This document shows positions 35,575 to 44,597 of a DNA stretch of 64,000 nt, in pieces. Below the pieces are notes generated by a model, which saw nothing but the letters and a program-made list of their open reading frames with translations, made no database searches and was not told where the DNA came from. The stretch comes from JAIBJN01 sp963839745. GTDB lineage: Bacteria; Actinomycetota; Thermoleophilia; Gaiellales; Gaiellaceae. The position numbers were made by a program, and so were the translations under genes. The stretch lies in assembly GCA_963839745.1 (NCBI GenBank), contig CAWIWC010000006.1, positions 62,001-126,000 of the forward strand. The letters are read 5' to 3'. Each line of letters starts with the position of its first letter. The stretch's first letter is position 1.

Positions 35575-36530
35575 CAGGGACGATTCTGCTGGTACCACGC
35601 GATGGTGCGCGCCAGTCCGTCCTCGAAGGACGTGGCCGCACGCCAGCCGAGCAGCCGCTCGGCCTTGTCGGTCGAGCCGATGTGGCGGTCGACCTGCCCC
35701 GGTCGCTCGGGGAGGTGGACCTTGAGGGACGTCGGCTTCCCGAGCTGCTCGAGGACGATGTCGGCGATCCGCGAGACGGAGATGTCGACGCCGGTCGCGA
35801 TGTTCAGGACCTCGCCGGCGACGTCGTCGATCGGAGCCGCGAGGACGGCGTCGATCGCGTCGGCATGATCCTCGACGTACAGCCAGTCGCGCGAGGCGTG
35901 CCCGTCGCCGTGCACGGTCAGCGGCTGGTCCGCGAGCGCCTGGGTGATGAAGCGCGGGACGACTTTCTCCGGATGCTGGTACGGGCCGTAGTTGTTGAAG
36001 GGCCGGACGATGACGATCGGAAGCCCGTAGGTGACGTAGTACGAGTAGGCGAGCCGGTCCGCTCCGGCCTTCGTCGCCGCGTAGGGCGAGCGCGGGTTGA
36101 GCGGGTGCTCCTCGTCCATGGGAGCGCTCTCGGCCGTCCCGTAGACCTCGCTCGACGAGATGAGGACGAGGCGCTCGACCGGGTTCTCGCGGATCGCGTC
36201 GAGGAGGACCTGCGTCCCCTCGACGTTCGTGGTCACGAACTCGCGCGCCCCCTCGACGATGGACTTCTCCACGTGGGACTCGGCGGCCGCGTTGATGATG
36301 ACGTCCACCTCGCGGACGATCTCGCCGACGAGCTCACGGTTCCGAATGTCCCCGTGCACGAACGAGAGCCGCTCGTGGCCCATGACGTCCGAGAGGTTGT
36401 CGACGTTGCCCGCGTACGTGAGCGCGTCGAGCGAGACGACGTCGTGCGGCGTCGCCGCCAGGAGGTGCCTGACGAAGCTCGACGAGATGAAGCCGGCGCC
36501 GCCGGTCACGAGGATGCGCTTGCGGGTCAC
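35523..36530 (-). CDS. NDP-sugar 4,6-dehydratase/epimerase (dTDP-glucose dehydratase-like)
   Basis: 335-residue extended SDR. NAD loop VTGGAGFISSSFVRHLLA, LDALTYAGNVDNL (as in dTDP-glucose 4,6-dehydratases), AAAESHVEKSI, catalytic YAATKAGAD and FNNYGPYQHPEKVVPRFI with RDWLYVEDHADAI. Overall similarity is to RfbB, but the usual Thr-Asp-Glu triad is SSSEVYG here, so the Asp that drives dehydration is replaced. It may still act as a dehydratase of another NDP-sugar or as an epimerase. The GTG start overlaps the upstream stop (GTGA). Confidence 0.8.
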   Translation of the reverse strand: MTRKRILVTGGAGFISSSFVRHLLAATPHDVVSLDALTYAGNVDNLSDVMGHERLSFVHGDIRNRELVGEIVREVDVIINAAAESHVEKSIVEGAREFVTTNVEGTQVLLDAIRENPVERLVLISSSEVYGTAESAPMDEEHPLNPRSPYAATKAGADRLAYSYYVTYGLPIVIVRPFNNYGPYQHPEKVVPRFITQALADQPLTVHGDGHASRDWLYVEDHADAIDAVLAAPIDDVAGEVLNIATGVDISVSRIADIVLEQLGKPTSLKVHLPERPGQVDRHIGSTDKAERLLGWRAATSFEDGLARTIAWYQQNRPWWEAALRAEQTASGSAS

Positions 36531-37499
36531 GAGAGCTCCTGATCGATGGTGTAGAGGGGCCGCCCCTCCACGTCACGCTGAATCCGCCCCAGGTACTCCC
36601 CGACAAGGGCGAGGATGAATCCTTGCACGGCGAGGACGCCGAGAACGAGCCCACCGAGGAACAGGAGTCCCGGGAAGTTGCCGTTCACGACCCAGACCAC
36701 GATTCCCCACACGCCGACGGCGATCGTCAGCAGGCCGCAGATGGCGCCGATGAGGACGCCGGCCCACTGGATCGGCTGGGGCCAGAAGCCGGCGAGCACG
36801 TGCAGCGCGAGGCGAATCAGCCGGAAGGGCGAGTAGCGCGAGCCGTCGACGCGGGCCTGGTGGTCGAGGTCGACCTCGACCACGCTCGCGCCCGCCGAGA
36901 GCACGAGGGCCTTGGTGAACTTCTGCTTCCCGATCACGCCGAGCACCGGCTCGATCGCCGAGCGTGAGTACGCGTTGAACGCGCAGCCGAAGTCGGCGAT
37001 GTCGACGCCCGTGAAGCGCCGGAGCATGCCGTTGACCATCTTCGACGGGAACGTGCGGCCCCAGGAGTCCTCGCGGCCACGGCGCCGGCCGCTCGCGACG
37101 TCCGCCCCGCCCTCGACCGCCGCGATCAGCTTCGGCAGGTCTTCGGGGACGTTCTGGAGGTCGGCGTCCATCGTGACGATGATGTCGCCGCGCGCCCGGG
37201 AGAGGCCGGCATGCATGGCCGGGTGCTGGCCGAAGTTCCGCTTCAGGCGCACGGCCCGGACGGGCGGCTCCGCGGCGACGAGGCGCTCGGCGATCGCCCA
37301 GGTCCCGTCCTGCGAGCCGTCGTCGACAACGATCAGCTCGTAGGGCTTGCCCGAGGCTCTCGAGCGTGGCGAGAGCACGCCGGCACACCTCTTCGAGGGT
37401 GCCTTCCTCGTTGTAGACCGGGACGACGAGGCTGACGACGGGGAGAGGTGCCTCGGCCAGTCGTGGAGCGGGCTGCGCCGCCGTTTCTGCCTCGGCCAT
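36527..37499 (-). CDS. Polyprenyl-phosphate glycosyltransferase (GT2, ArnC/DPM1-like), one frameshift
   Basis: Begins MAEAETAAQP, then PVVSLVVPVYNEEGTLEEVC. A frame change near 37352 leads into YELIVVDDGSQDGTWAIAE, MDADLQNVPEDLPKLI, VASGRRRGREDSWGRTFPSK and the conserved FGCAFNAYSR. Two or three C-terminal helices (WAGVLIGAICGLLTIAVGVW and VLAVQGFILALVGEYLGR) complete the ArnC/GtrB architecture. These enzymes charge undecaprenyl phosphate with a sugar for use outside the membrane. ATG at 37499. Confidence 0.85.
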
Positions 37500-37547
37500 C
37501 GGCCGCAGGCTACCATCGGCACGATCTCGGCTCGGCGCGATTCCGGG

Positions 37548-37553
37548 TACCCT
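37548..37553 (+). promoter_or_regulatory. -10-like element
   Basis: TACCCT ends 9 bases before the ATG at 37563; a weak AAGG also lies before the start, so leaderless and leadered reading are both possible. Confidence 0.35.
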
Positions 37554-37562
37554 TCGACAAGG

Positions 37563-38378
37563 ATGCACGCCGAGATCGCAGTGCGCGTGGAGCGCATCGC
37601 CGCGGACGACAGGCACGGCGCCAGCTGGCTCGCCAAGGAGGCCGTGCAGGCCGTCGTCGCGGCCGTCGAGCTGGGAGAGGACCCGATCGCGGTCGCCCGC
37701 GAGCTCGTCCAGGCGCAGCCCACGATCGGCGCCATCGCCGGTGCCCTCGGCCGGGTGCTCGTTGCCGGGCGCACCCCCGAGCAGCTCGTCGAAGAGGCGC
37801 ACGCGCTCATCGACTCGCGAGAGCGCGCAGCGGCGACGATCGCCGTCCTCGTCGCCCCCGACATCGCCGAGCGCGTGGTCATGACGCACTCCGCCTCGGC
37901 CACAGCCCGTGAGGCGCTCATCCACGGCAATCCCGCCAGGGTCGTCTGCACCGTCTCCGACCCGGTCGGAGAAGGTCGCGCGTTCGCCGACGAGCTCGCA
38001 GAGACCGGCCTCACCACCGAGGTCGTCGCCGACGGTGACGCCGCGCACGCAGTCGAGAGCGTGGGAGTGCTGCTCCTGGGCGCGGACACGGTCTTCCGCG
38101 ACGGCTCGCTCCTGAACAAGGTGCACACCGATCCGCTGACCAAGGCCGCGACGAAGGCGGGCGTGCCCGTGATCGTCGCGTGCGAGGTGCTGAAGCTCGC
38201 CCCCGACGACCCGGTCGAGCCCGACGAGGACCGCGTCGACCTGACGCCGCCCGACCAGATCACGTGCTACGTGACCGAGGAGGGCGTCTACGCCCCGGAC
38301 GAGATCGGGGCGCTCGTCGACCGCACGCCGTTCCTCGCCGAGGGCTACGAGCTCCTCAAGCGCCCGACGCCCGCCTAG
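37563..38378 (+). CDS. eIF-2B alpha/beta/delta-family protein
   Basis: 271 residues. The C-terminal domain carries VVMTHSASATAREALIHG, RVVCTVSDPVGEGRAFADEL, GVLLLGADTVFRDGSLLNKV and VPVIVACEVLKL, the IF-2B family pattern also found in methylthioribose-1-phosphate isomerase and ribose-1,5-bisphosphate isomerase. The N-terminal 100 residues are helical. Bacterial members act as sugar-phosphate isomerases or are of unknown role; the MtnA catalytic Cys motif is not obvious. It is a lone rightward gene at a turn point of the polysaccharide locus. Confidence 0.82.
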   Translation: MHAEIAVRVERIAADDRHGASWLAKEAVQAVVAAVELGEDPIAVARELVQAQPTIGAIAGALGRVLVAGRTPEQLVEEAHALIDSRERAAATIAVLVAPDIAERVVMTHSASATAREALIHGNPARVVCTVSDPVGEGRAFADELAETGLTTEVVADGDAAHAVESVGVLLLGADTVFRDGSLLNKVHTDPLTKAATKAGVPVIVACEVLKLAPDDPVEPDEDRVDLTPPDQITCYVTEEGVYAPDEIGALVDRTPFLAEGYELLKRPTPA

Positions 38379-39161
38379 CCCAGCCGTCGGCGCGCTCCAG
38401 GTCCCGGAGGCTGTAGCCGAAGCGCCGCGTGCGCCGCTCGTAGCGGGCCGTGAGCAGCGGGAAGTACGCGCGCCAGAAGAGGCCGCTTCCTCGCAGCGCG
38501 CGCCAGCGCTCGAAGTAGCGGCGGTTCGGGCCCGGGATCGAGATCGGCGCGCGGCGGATCGCCCTCGAGGCCCAGGAAGCCGAGGACGCCCGCGAGCGCA
38601 GCTGCCGGGATCGCGCACGAGGTCCTCGTAGAGGAGCACGTGGACGCGCTCGAGGTGCGGGCGGTCGGCCTCGAAGAGCTCGTGGCAGTGAAGCCAGTGC
38701 TCGACGAGGCGGTCGTAGCGCCGCGTCTGGCGCCATTTCGCCGTGGCGAGCGAGACCGCGACCGGGTGGCGCGCGAGCACCACGAACGACGCCTCCGGGA
38801 ACAGCGCCTGGAGGAAGCGGGTCTTGAGCAGGTTCGGCGGCGACTTCTCCACCAGGAGTCGGCCTGGAGAGGTCCCAGTGCGGCGACCAGGCGGCCAGGA
38901 GGCGCTCTCTGCTGCCCTCCCCGACGAGCGGCGAGGCCTCCGTCAGATGTGCGCGCTCGTCGAAGCCGAAGCGGCCGGGCCCGCCGTAGACCTTCGCCGG
39001 CGGGTAGACCGCCTTGAAGGTGCTGCCCCTCGTCCTCGGGCGACGCCGGTGTCGGCGAAGCCGCTGACCTCCGGATGGCCGCCGAGGATGCGCGCGAGCA
39101 GCGTCGTCCCGCTCCGGTGCAGGCCGCAGACGAAGACCAGGCGGTGCTGCCCGTCGCTCAC
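38356..39161 (-). pseudogene. Sulfotransferase-family protein, at least three frameshifts
   Basis: Fragments in several frames restore one protein: VSDGQHRLVFVCGLHRSGTT with the 5'-PAPS loop and ILGGHPEVSGFADTG, then GRFGFDERAHLTEASPLVG, EKSPPNLLKTRFLQALFP, ASFVVLARHPVAVSLATAKW (3'-PAPS segment), HVLLYEDLVRDP and a C-terminal NRRYFERWRALRG. The GTG at 39161 is the start. The ends are convergent with the IF-2B-like gene by 23 bases. Content is complete, so indels may be technical. Second sulfotransferase of the locus. Confidence 0.75.
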
Positions 39162-39203
39162 GCCGCCGTATCGTAGTGACGCGTGGCGCGACGGCCTCAC
39201 GAC

Positions 39204-39209
39204 TACAAT
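39204..39209 (+). promoter_or_regulatory. Leaderless -10 element for GT4
   Basis: TACAAT, close to consensus, ends 8 bases before the GTG at 39218. No good -35 is visible. Confidence 0.5.
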
Positions 39210-39217
39210 TGCCCGCC

Positions 39218-40339
39218 GTGCCCGACCGTCCTCTTCGCGTGCTCGGGATCGGGAACGTGCGCTCGATCCACCTCCTCCGCTGGGCGAGAACCGTCGCCGC
39301 GGCGGGCCACGACGTCCATCTCGCGAGCGATCGCGAACCGCGCGAGGACGACCCGCCCGCGAGCTTCCACTCGATCCAGTCGCTCGGCGTCGGCCACACG
39401 CGATTCCGTTCGCCCGGCGCGCGGCGATTGCGCCCGCGCTCGGCCGGCTCGCCCGGCGCCTGGATGCCGACGTCGTCCACGCGCACTACCTCCTTCCCTA
39501 CGGCTACTGGGCCGCACGCTCGGGCGCCCGCCCGCTCGTGATGAGCCCCTGGGGCACCGACGCGCTCGTCCACGGACGCGAGGACGCGGAAGGCCGCGGG
39601 CCGAGGAGGCCGTGCAGGGCCGCCGACCTCGTCGTCGTCAACTCGACGCGCGCTGGAGCAGGCCTCGCTCGAGCTCGGCGCGCCGCCGGAGAGGATCCGC
39701 CACGTCTTCTGGCACGTCGACCTCGACGGCTTCGCGCCCGGAGCGCGCCGACCCGAACCTGCGCGTCGTCGCTCGGCTGGCCCGACGACGCCCTCGTGGT
39801 CCTCTCGCTCCGCGGAACATGCGTCCGGACACGAACCTCGACGTGCTCGTGCGAGCGCGTTCGGCCGGGTGGCGAACGGAGGAGCCGCGCGCCCGGCTGC
39901 TGCTCGCAGGCGATCCGGGCCCGCTGCAAGGCGAGCATCGAAGCGCTCGTCGCGCGGCTCGGGCTCGAGGACCGGCGTCGCCTTCCACCGGGTCGGCGGC
40001 CGGGGACCTGCCCCCGCTCGTCGCGGCCGCCGACGTCGTCGTCTCCATCGCCAACTCCGACTCGACGCCGCCGTCCCTGCTCGAGGCCATGGCCTCCGGC
40101 CGCGCCGTGGTCTGCGCCGACGCGGCCTCCATCGACGAGTGGGTCGGCCCCGGCGAGGGCGCGGAGATCGTCCCCGTCCGCGACGAGGAAGCGACGGCCG
40201 CGCGCCGTCCTCGGGCTCCTGCAGGACGACGCGCGCCGCCAGGCGTACGGCGAGCGGAACCAGCGCGTCGTGCGCGAGACCGTCGGCGATCCCGGGCCCG
40301 CAGCTCGACCGCCTCTACCGCGAGCTGGTGGCCGCGTGA
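39218..40339 (+). pseudogene. Family 4 glycosyltransferase, many frameshifts
   Basis: At least five frame changes over 1.1 kb. Ordered pieces: PDRPLRVLGIGNVRSIHLLR, AAIAPALGRLARRLDADVVH, HYLLPYGYWAARSGARPLV, MSPWGTDALVHGREDAEGRG, ADLVVVNSTRA, WHVDLDGFAP, RPDTNLDVLVRA, RARLLLAGDPGPLQ, LPPLVAAADVVVSIANSDST (40-kb region), PPSLLEAMASGRAVVCADAA and QAYGERNQRVVRE. Together they give a normal GT4 with the acidic site in SDSTPPSLLEAMA. The stop overlaps the next start (GTGA), which supports recent or technical damage only. Confidence 0.75.
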
Positions 40340-41961
40340 AGGCGCTCGTCCTCGGCTTCGACGGCGCCGACTACGAGCTCGTCAGCGACCTCCTGTCCAA
40401 GGGGAAGCTGCCGACGATCGCCCGGCTCTCGTCCGAGGGCGCCTTCGGGCCGCTGCGCTCGACCGTTCCCGCCATGACGCCGACCGCCTGGTCGTCGTTC
40501 CTCACCGGGCTCAACCCGGGCGGGCACGGCATCTTCAACTTCACGAGCAACCCGAACCGCGCCCAGTCGCGCGTCGAGAACGCGGCGAGCCGCTCCGGCA
40601 CGCCGTTCTGGCGGCCGCTCGGCGCCGCGGGCGTGCGCTCGGCGTTCGTGACGATCCCGTTCACGTATCCGCCCGAGCCGATCGAGGGCATCCTCGTGAC
40701 GGGCTACGGCGGGCCGGAGCGGCCGGCGATCCTCCCGGAGGGCGCACGCCGCCGCATCCAGGCGGCGCAGCCCGACCTCGTCACCGCGCACCACCCGATG
40801 GGCGAGCGCTGGTGGGAGGACTTCCCGCGCTACACGCAGCGGCTGCTCGACCACGTCGAGCAGATCGCCGACGTCTGCCGCCTCTCCTACGAGCTCGAGC
40901 CGGGCCTCGACCTGCTGTGCGTCGACTTCATGAGCTCCGACCACATCGGCCACCTGGGCTGGCACCGGCTCGACCCGGAGCACCCCGCGCACGACCCCGA
41001 CGACCCGGGCGACGAGATCGTCAGGGTCTACGAGGCGATCGACGCGGCGTGCGCGCACCTGATCGACGTGGCCGGCGCCGCGACCGACGAGGAGCCGACC
41101 GCGATCGTGCTCTCCGACCACGGCATGCGCCCGATCCACTGGATGTTCCACATCAACCGCTGGCTCGAGGAGGCCGGGCACCTGCGCTACCGCCGTCGCT
41201 CGCTCCAGCGGCTGAAGGGAACGCGGCTCGACTACGTCTCCAAGGTCGACCAGCGGCTGGCGCGGACGAGGCGCGGCTACGGCCGCCGCCTCGACCACCT
41301 CCCGTTCCTGCCGCAGCCGGGCGAGGACAGGGCATTCGGCGAGATCGACTTCGGCTCGACGCGGGCGTACAGCTACGGCGCCGGCGGCCAGGTCTTCCTC
41401 GGCGAGGCGAGCGGCGCACGCAGCGACCCGGCGTTCGCCGAGCGGCTCGCGGAGGAGCTCGCCGAGATCCGGCACCCGGGCACGGGCGAGCCGGCGTTCG
41501 CGGTGCGCCGCAAGGAGGAGCTCTACAGCGGCCCGCACATGGACGAAGGCGCCCGAGCTCGTCGTCATCCCGCACGACGAGCGCGTCTACGTCGACGCGA
41601 GCCGCCGCCGCTGGACGACGCCGTTCGACCGCCACGAGAAGCTCGACCCGAGCATCTCCTCCGGCTTCTCGGGCCACCACGGCCTGACCGGGATCCTGGC
41701 CGCGGCGGGGCCGGGGATCCAGCCGGCCGCCGTCCCGGAGGGCGCGGAGATCACGCAGATGGCCGCGACGATCCTCCGCCTCTTCGGGCTCGAGCAGGAC
41801 GGGCTCGACGGCGCGCCGCTCGACGACGTGCTCGGCGAGCTGGAGACAGTCGGCCGCGCCCAGCGGCAGGCGCCGCGGCGAGCGCGGCCGAGGGCCCCGT
41901 CTACTCCGAGGAGGAAGAGCGCGTCATCCTCGAGCGGCTCCGCGACCTCGGCTACGAGTAG
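40336..41961 (+). CDS. Alkaline-phosphatase-superfamily phosphodiesterase/nucleotide pyrophosphatase, two frameshifts
   Basis: Type I phosphodiesterase fold. VLGFDGADYELV gives the first metal Asp, STVPAMTPTAWSSFLTG the nucleophile Thr, DFMSSDHIGHLGWH further ligands, and IVLSDHGM the Asp-His pair; HHGLTGILAA supplies the last His. Length about 540 residues. Frame changes near 41545 and 41885 are needed to reach APELVVIPHDERV and the end EEERVILERLRDLGYE. Proteins of this type hydrolyse phosphodiesters or nucleotide sugars. Position between GT4 and flippase genes suggests control of glycan or lipid phosphates. No signal peptide is visible, so it is probably cytosolic. Confidence 0.82.
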   Translation: MKALVLGFDGADYELVSDLLSKGKLPTIARLSSEGAFGPLRSTVPAMTPTAWSSFLTGLNPGGHGIFNFTSNPNRAQSRVENAASRSGTPFWRPLGAAGVRSAFVTIPFTYPPEPIEGILVTGYGGPERPAILPEGARRRIQAAQPDLVTAHHPMGERWWEDFPRYTQRLLDHVEQIADVCRLSYELEPGLDLLCVDFMSSDHIGHLGWHRLDPEHPAHDPDDPGDEIVRVYEAIDAACAHLIDVAGAATDEEPTAIVLSDHGMRPIHWMFHINRWLEEAGHLRYRRRSLQRLKGTRLDYVSKVDQRLARTRRGYGRRLDHLPFLPQPGEDRAFGEIDFGSTRAYSYGAGGQVFLGEASGARSDPAFAERLAEELAEIRHPGTGEPAFAVRRKEELYSGPHMDEGARARRHPARRARLRRREPPPLDDAVRPPREARPEHLLRLLGPPRPDRDPGRGGAGDPAGRRPGGRGDHADGRDDPPPLRARAGRARRRAARRRARRAGDSRPRPAAGAAASAAEGPVYSEEEERVILERLRDLGYE

Positions 41962-41983
41962 CCGGGGCGACCACGGCGGCGAG

Positions 41984-41989
41984 TAGCCT
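41984..41989 (+). promoter_or_regulatory. Leaderless -10-like element for flippase gene
   Basis: TAGCCT ends 9 bases before the ATG at 41999. Confidence 0.4.
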
Positions 41990-41998
41990 CTCCGTCCG

Positions 41999-43520
41999 AT
42001 GAGCGAGGTGCGCGCCGAGGAGACGCTTTCGGACGCCCTGCGCGAGGACGAGGACGTCCCGCGCAAGCTCGGGATCGCCGCCCTCGCCTACGACACGGCC
42101 ATCTACGGCGGCACGCGCGTCGCGGTCAAGTCGCTCGCGTTCCTGCTCGTCCCGCTCTACGCGCATTTCCTGACCCCGTCCGAGTTCGGCGTGCTCGAGC
42201 TCGTGCTCGCGACGATGGCGCTGATCGACGTGTTCATCGCCCTGCCGGGCACGCTCGCGCGCTTCTTCTTCGACAAGGACGACCGCGCCTGGCGGCGCCA
42301 GGTCATCACCACGTACTTCGCAATCGAGGCCGCGTACCCGGCCGTCGCTCATCGGCGGCCTCATGCTCTTCTCCGGCCCGCTCGCCGACGGGGTCGCCGA
42401 CTCCACCACCTACGCGACCCTCTTCGTCATCGCCCTCGCCGACCTCTACCTGACGAACATCGTCGACCTGCCGATGGCGCTCTGCCGGCTACGGCGGAAG
42501 CCGCTCACGTTCGCCTTCTACGCGCTCTCGCGCGCCGTCACGATGGTCGTCTTCAGCGTCCTCTTCGTCGCGGTCTGGGAGTACGGCGTGAAGGGGATCC
42601 TGCTCGCGTCGCTGACGAGCGCCTGCGTCGTCTTCGTCATCTCGGCGCGCGAGTGGGTGCGCGACCTCGTCCCGCGCGTCCCGCCGGGCCTCGTGCGCGA
42701 GATGCTCGAGTTCTCGTGGCCGACGATCCTCAGCGGGATCGCGTTCTACGCCCTCAACTTCCTCGACCGCTTCTTCGTCGCCCACTTCCACGGCACGGCG
42801 GACACGGGCCTTTACGGCGCGGCCTTTCGCTACAGCCAGGTCGTCGTCGTCGGGCGTGTTCGCCTTCCGCATGGGCTGGTCGCAGTGGCACTTCTCCTGG
42901 CTCCACACCGACCGGCACCCGCAGATGGTCGCCCGCGGGCGCGAACTACTTCTTCTTCGCGATCGGCTTCCTCGTCGCGCTCGTCTCGCTCTGGATCCTC
43001 CCGCTCTTCCACCTGCTCATGCCCGAGCGCTTCTGGGAAGCGACCTACGCAGTGCCGCCGCTCGCACTCGCGGCCGCAGGCACGGGCGCATTCACCGTCT
43101 TCGCGGTCGGCGTGAACGTGACCAAGCGCATGCGCCTGCTCCTGCCGCTCTCGGCCGCCTCGGCGCTGCTGGCGATCGGGCTCTACTTCCTGCTCATCCC
43201 GCCGTACTCGTTCCTCGGGGCGGCCTGGGCGACGGCGACCTCGTTCGCCGCGATGGCGATCGGGATGGCTCGTCATCTGCCAGCGGATCTACCCGGTGCC
43301 CTGGGAGTGGCGCCGCCTCGGGCTCGCGGTCGGGCGTCACGGTCGCGCTCTGCTTCGCCGCGCTGGCTCTCGACGCCTGGGTGCCCGTTCCACGCCTCGC
43401 TCCGTCCGTGCCGCGCTCACGCTCGCCTACCCGCTCGTCCTCGTCGCGCTCGGGTTCTTCCCGCGCAGCGACCTCGCCGCCATGCGCGACCGCCTGCCCT
43501 TCCGCAGGCGAAGCGCCTAG
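41999..43520 (+). CDS. Wzx-type polysaccharide flippase, several frameshifts
   Basis: About 500 residues, 12-14 membrane helices of the MATE/polysaccharide-export fold. Segments: DTAIYGGTRVAVKSLAFLLV, LYAHFLTPSEFGVLELVLA, TLARFFFDKDDRAWRRQVIT, then after a shift near 42345 SGPLADGVADSTTYATLFVI, LSGIAFYALNFLDRFFVAHF and YGAAFRYSQVVVV. Further shifts near 42850, 42935, 43270 and 43330 lead to FRMGWSQWHFSWLHTDRHPQ, FLVALVSLWILPLFHLLMPE and the end LRRSDLAAM-like tail. It should flip lipid-linked repeat units across the membrane for polymerisation. Confidence 0.82.
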
Positions 43521-43523
43521 GCT
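43518..43523 (+). promoter_or_regulatory. Leaderless -10-like element for ATP-grasp gene
   Basis: TAGGCT ends 9 bases before the ATG at 43533 and overlaps the upstream stop codon. Confidence 0.35.
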
Positions 43524-43532
43524 GTCGCCCAC

Positions 43533-44597
43533 ATGACCGAGCCCGCGCTGCCCCCGCTGACGCTGCTTGTGACCGCATCGGGCGCGCCCGGGACGGCCGC
43601 GCTTCTCCACGCCCTGCGGGAGAACGGCGAGCGCGAGATTCGCCTCGTCGGGAGCGACATGAACGAGCGGTCCGTCGGCCGGTTCCTGTGCGACGCGTTC
43701 GCGGTCGTCCCGCCCGGGGCCGATGACGGGTTCCCGGCGGCGATCCTCGAGCTTTGCGCGCATGAAGGCGTGAAGGCCGTCCTGCCGCAGTCCTCCCACG
43801 ACCTCGCCGGCCTCGCCGACGCGAAGCCCGCGCTGCAGGAGGCCGGCGTCGTCGCGCTCGTCAGCTCGCCCGAGACCGTGCGGCGCGCGAACGACAAGGC
43901 GGAGTGCTACACACTGCTCGCCGAGGCGGGGGTTCCTGTACCCGCATTCCGCCGCGTGCGGGGACGTGAGGCGTTCGTCGAAGCCGCGGCCGAGCTCGGC
44001 TACCCGGAGCGCGCCGTGTGCTTCAAGCCGGTCTCGAGCTCGGGCTCGCGCGGCTTCCGCGTGCTCGACCCCTCGGTCGACCGGGCCCATCAGCTCCTTC
44101 ACGAGCGCCCGGGAAGCCTCGCGATGCGGCTCGAGGACGTGGCAGAGCTGCTCCCGGAGGAAGGCGGCGAGGAGCTCCTCGTCATGGAGCTCGCGCAGGG
44201 CGGAGAGCGCACGGTCGACGGCGTCGCACGCGGCGGCCGGATCGTCTTCGGTCATCCGAAGACGCGGGAGGCTATGCGCGCCGGGCTCGCGATGTTCTTC
44301 CAGTCGCTCGAGGACCCGGAGCTCGTCGCGATCGCCGACCGGGCCGTCGCAGCGCTCGAGATCGAGCACTTCTTCAACGTCCAGCTCGTGGGCGACTTCG
44401 TGATCGAGGTCAACCCGCGCATCTCGACCGTCGTCTACCAGGAGGATCTCAACCTCCCCTACCTCGGCGTCAAGCACGCGCTCGGGCGAGCTCTCCGACG
44501 AGGACCTCGCCGAGTACCAGTCGCGCATCCGGCCGAGCCGCCGGGCGCTCCGCTACTTCGACCAGCTGGAGTGGGACGAGTCAACTGGATCGACTAG
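43533..44597 (+). CDS. ATP-grasp ligase (carbamoyl-phosphate-synthase-like), one frameshift
   Basis: About 355 residues. N-terminal Rossmann part TLLVTASGAPGTAALLHALR and AVLPQSSHDLAGLADAKPAL; ATP-grasp part with NDKAECYTLLAEAGVPVPAF, VCFKPVSSSGSRGFRVLD (ATP Lys), ELLVMELAQGGERTVDGVA and metal ligands in VGDFVIEVNPRISTVVYQED. The frame shifts near 44485 so that LSDEDLAEYQSRIRPSRRAL and YFDQLEWDE are read in the correct frame. It is the third stand-alone ATP-grasp enzyme of the locus. The end overlaps the convergent regulator gene. Confidence 0.82.
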   Translation: MTEPALPPLTLLVTASGAPGTAALLHALRENGEREIRLVGSDMNERSVGRFLCDAFAVVPPGADDGFPAAILELCAHEGVKAVLPQSSHDLAGLADAKPALQEAGVVALVSSPETVRRANDKAECYTLLAEAGVPVPAFRRVRGREAFVEAAAELGYPERAVCFKPVSSSGSRGFRVLDPSVDRAHQLLHERPGSLAMRLEDVAELLPEEGGEELLVMELAQGGERTVDGVARGGRIVFGHPKTREAMRAGLAMFFQSLEDPELVAIADRAVAALEIEHFFNVQLVGDFVIEVNPRISTVVYQEDLNLPYLGVKHALGRALRRGPRRVPVAHPAEPPGAPLLRPAGVGRVNWID

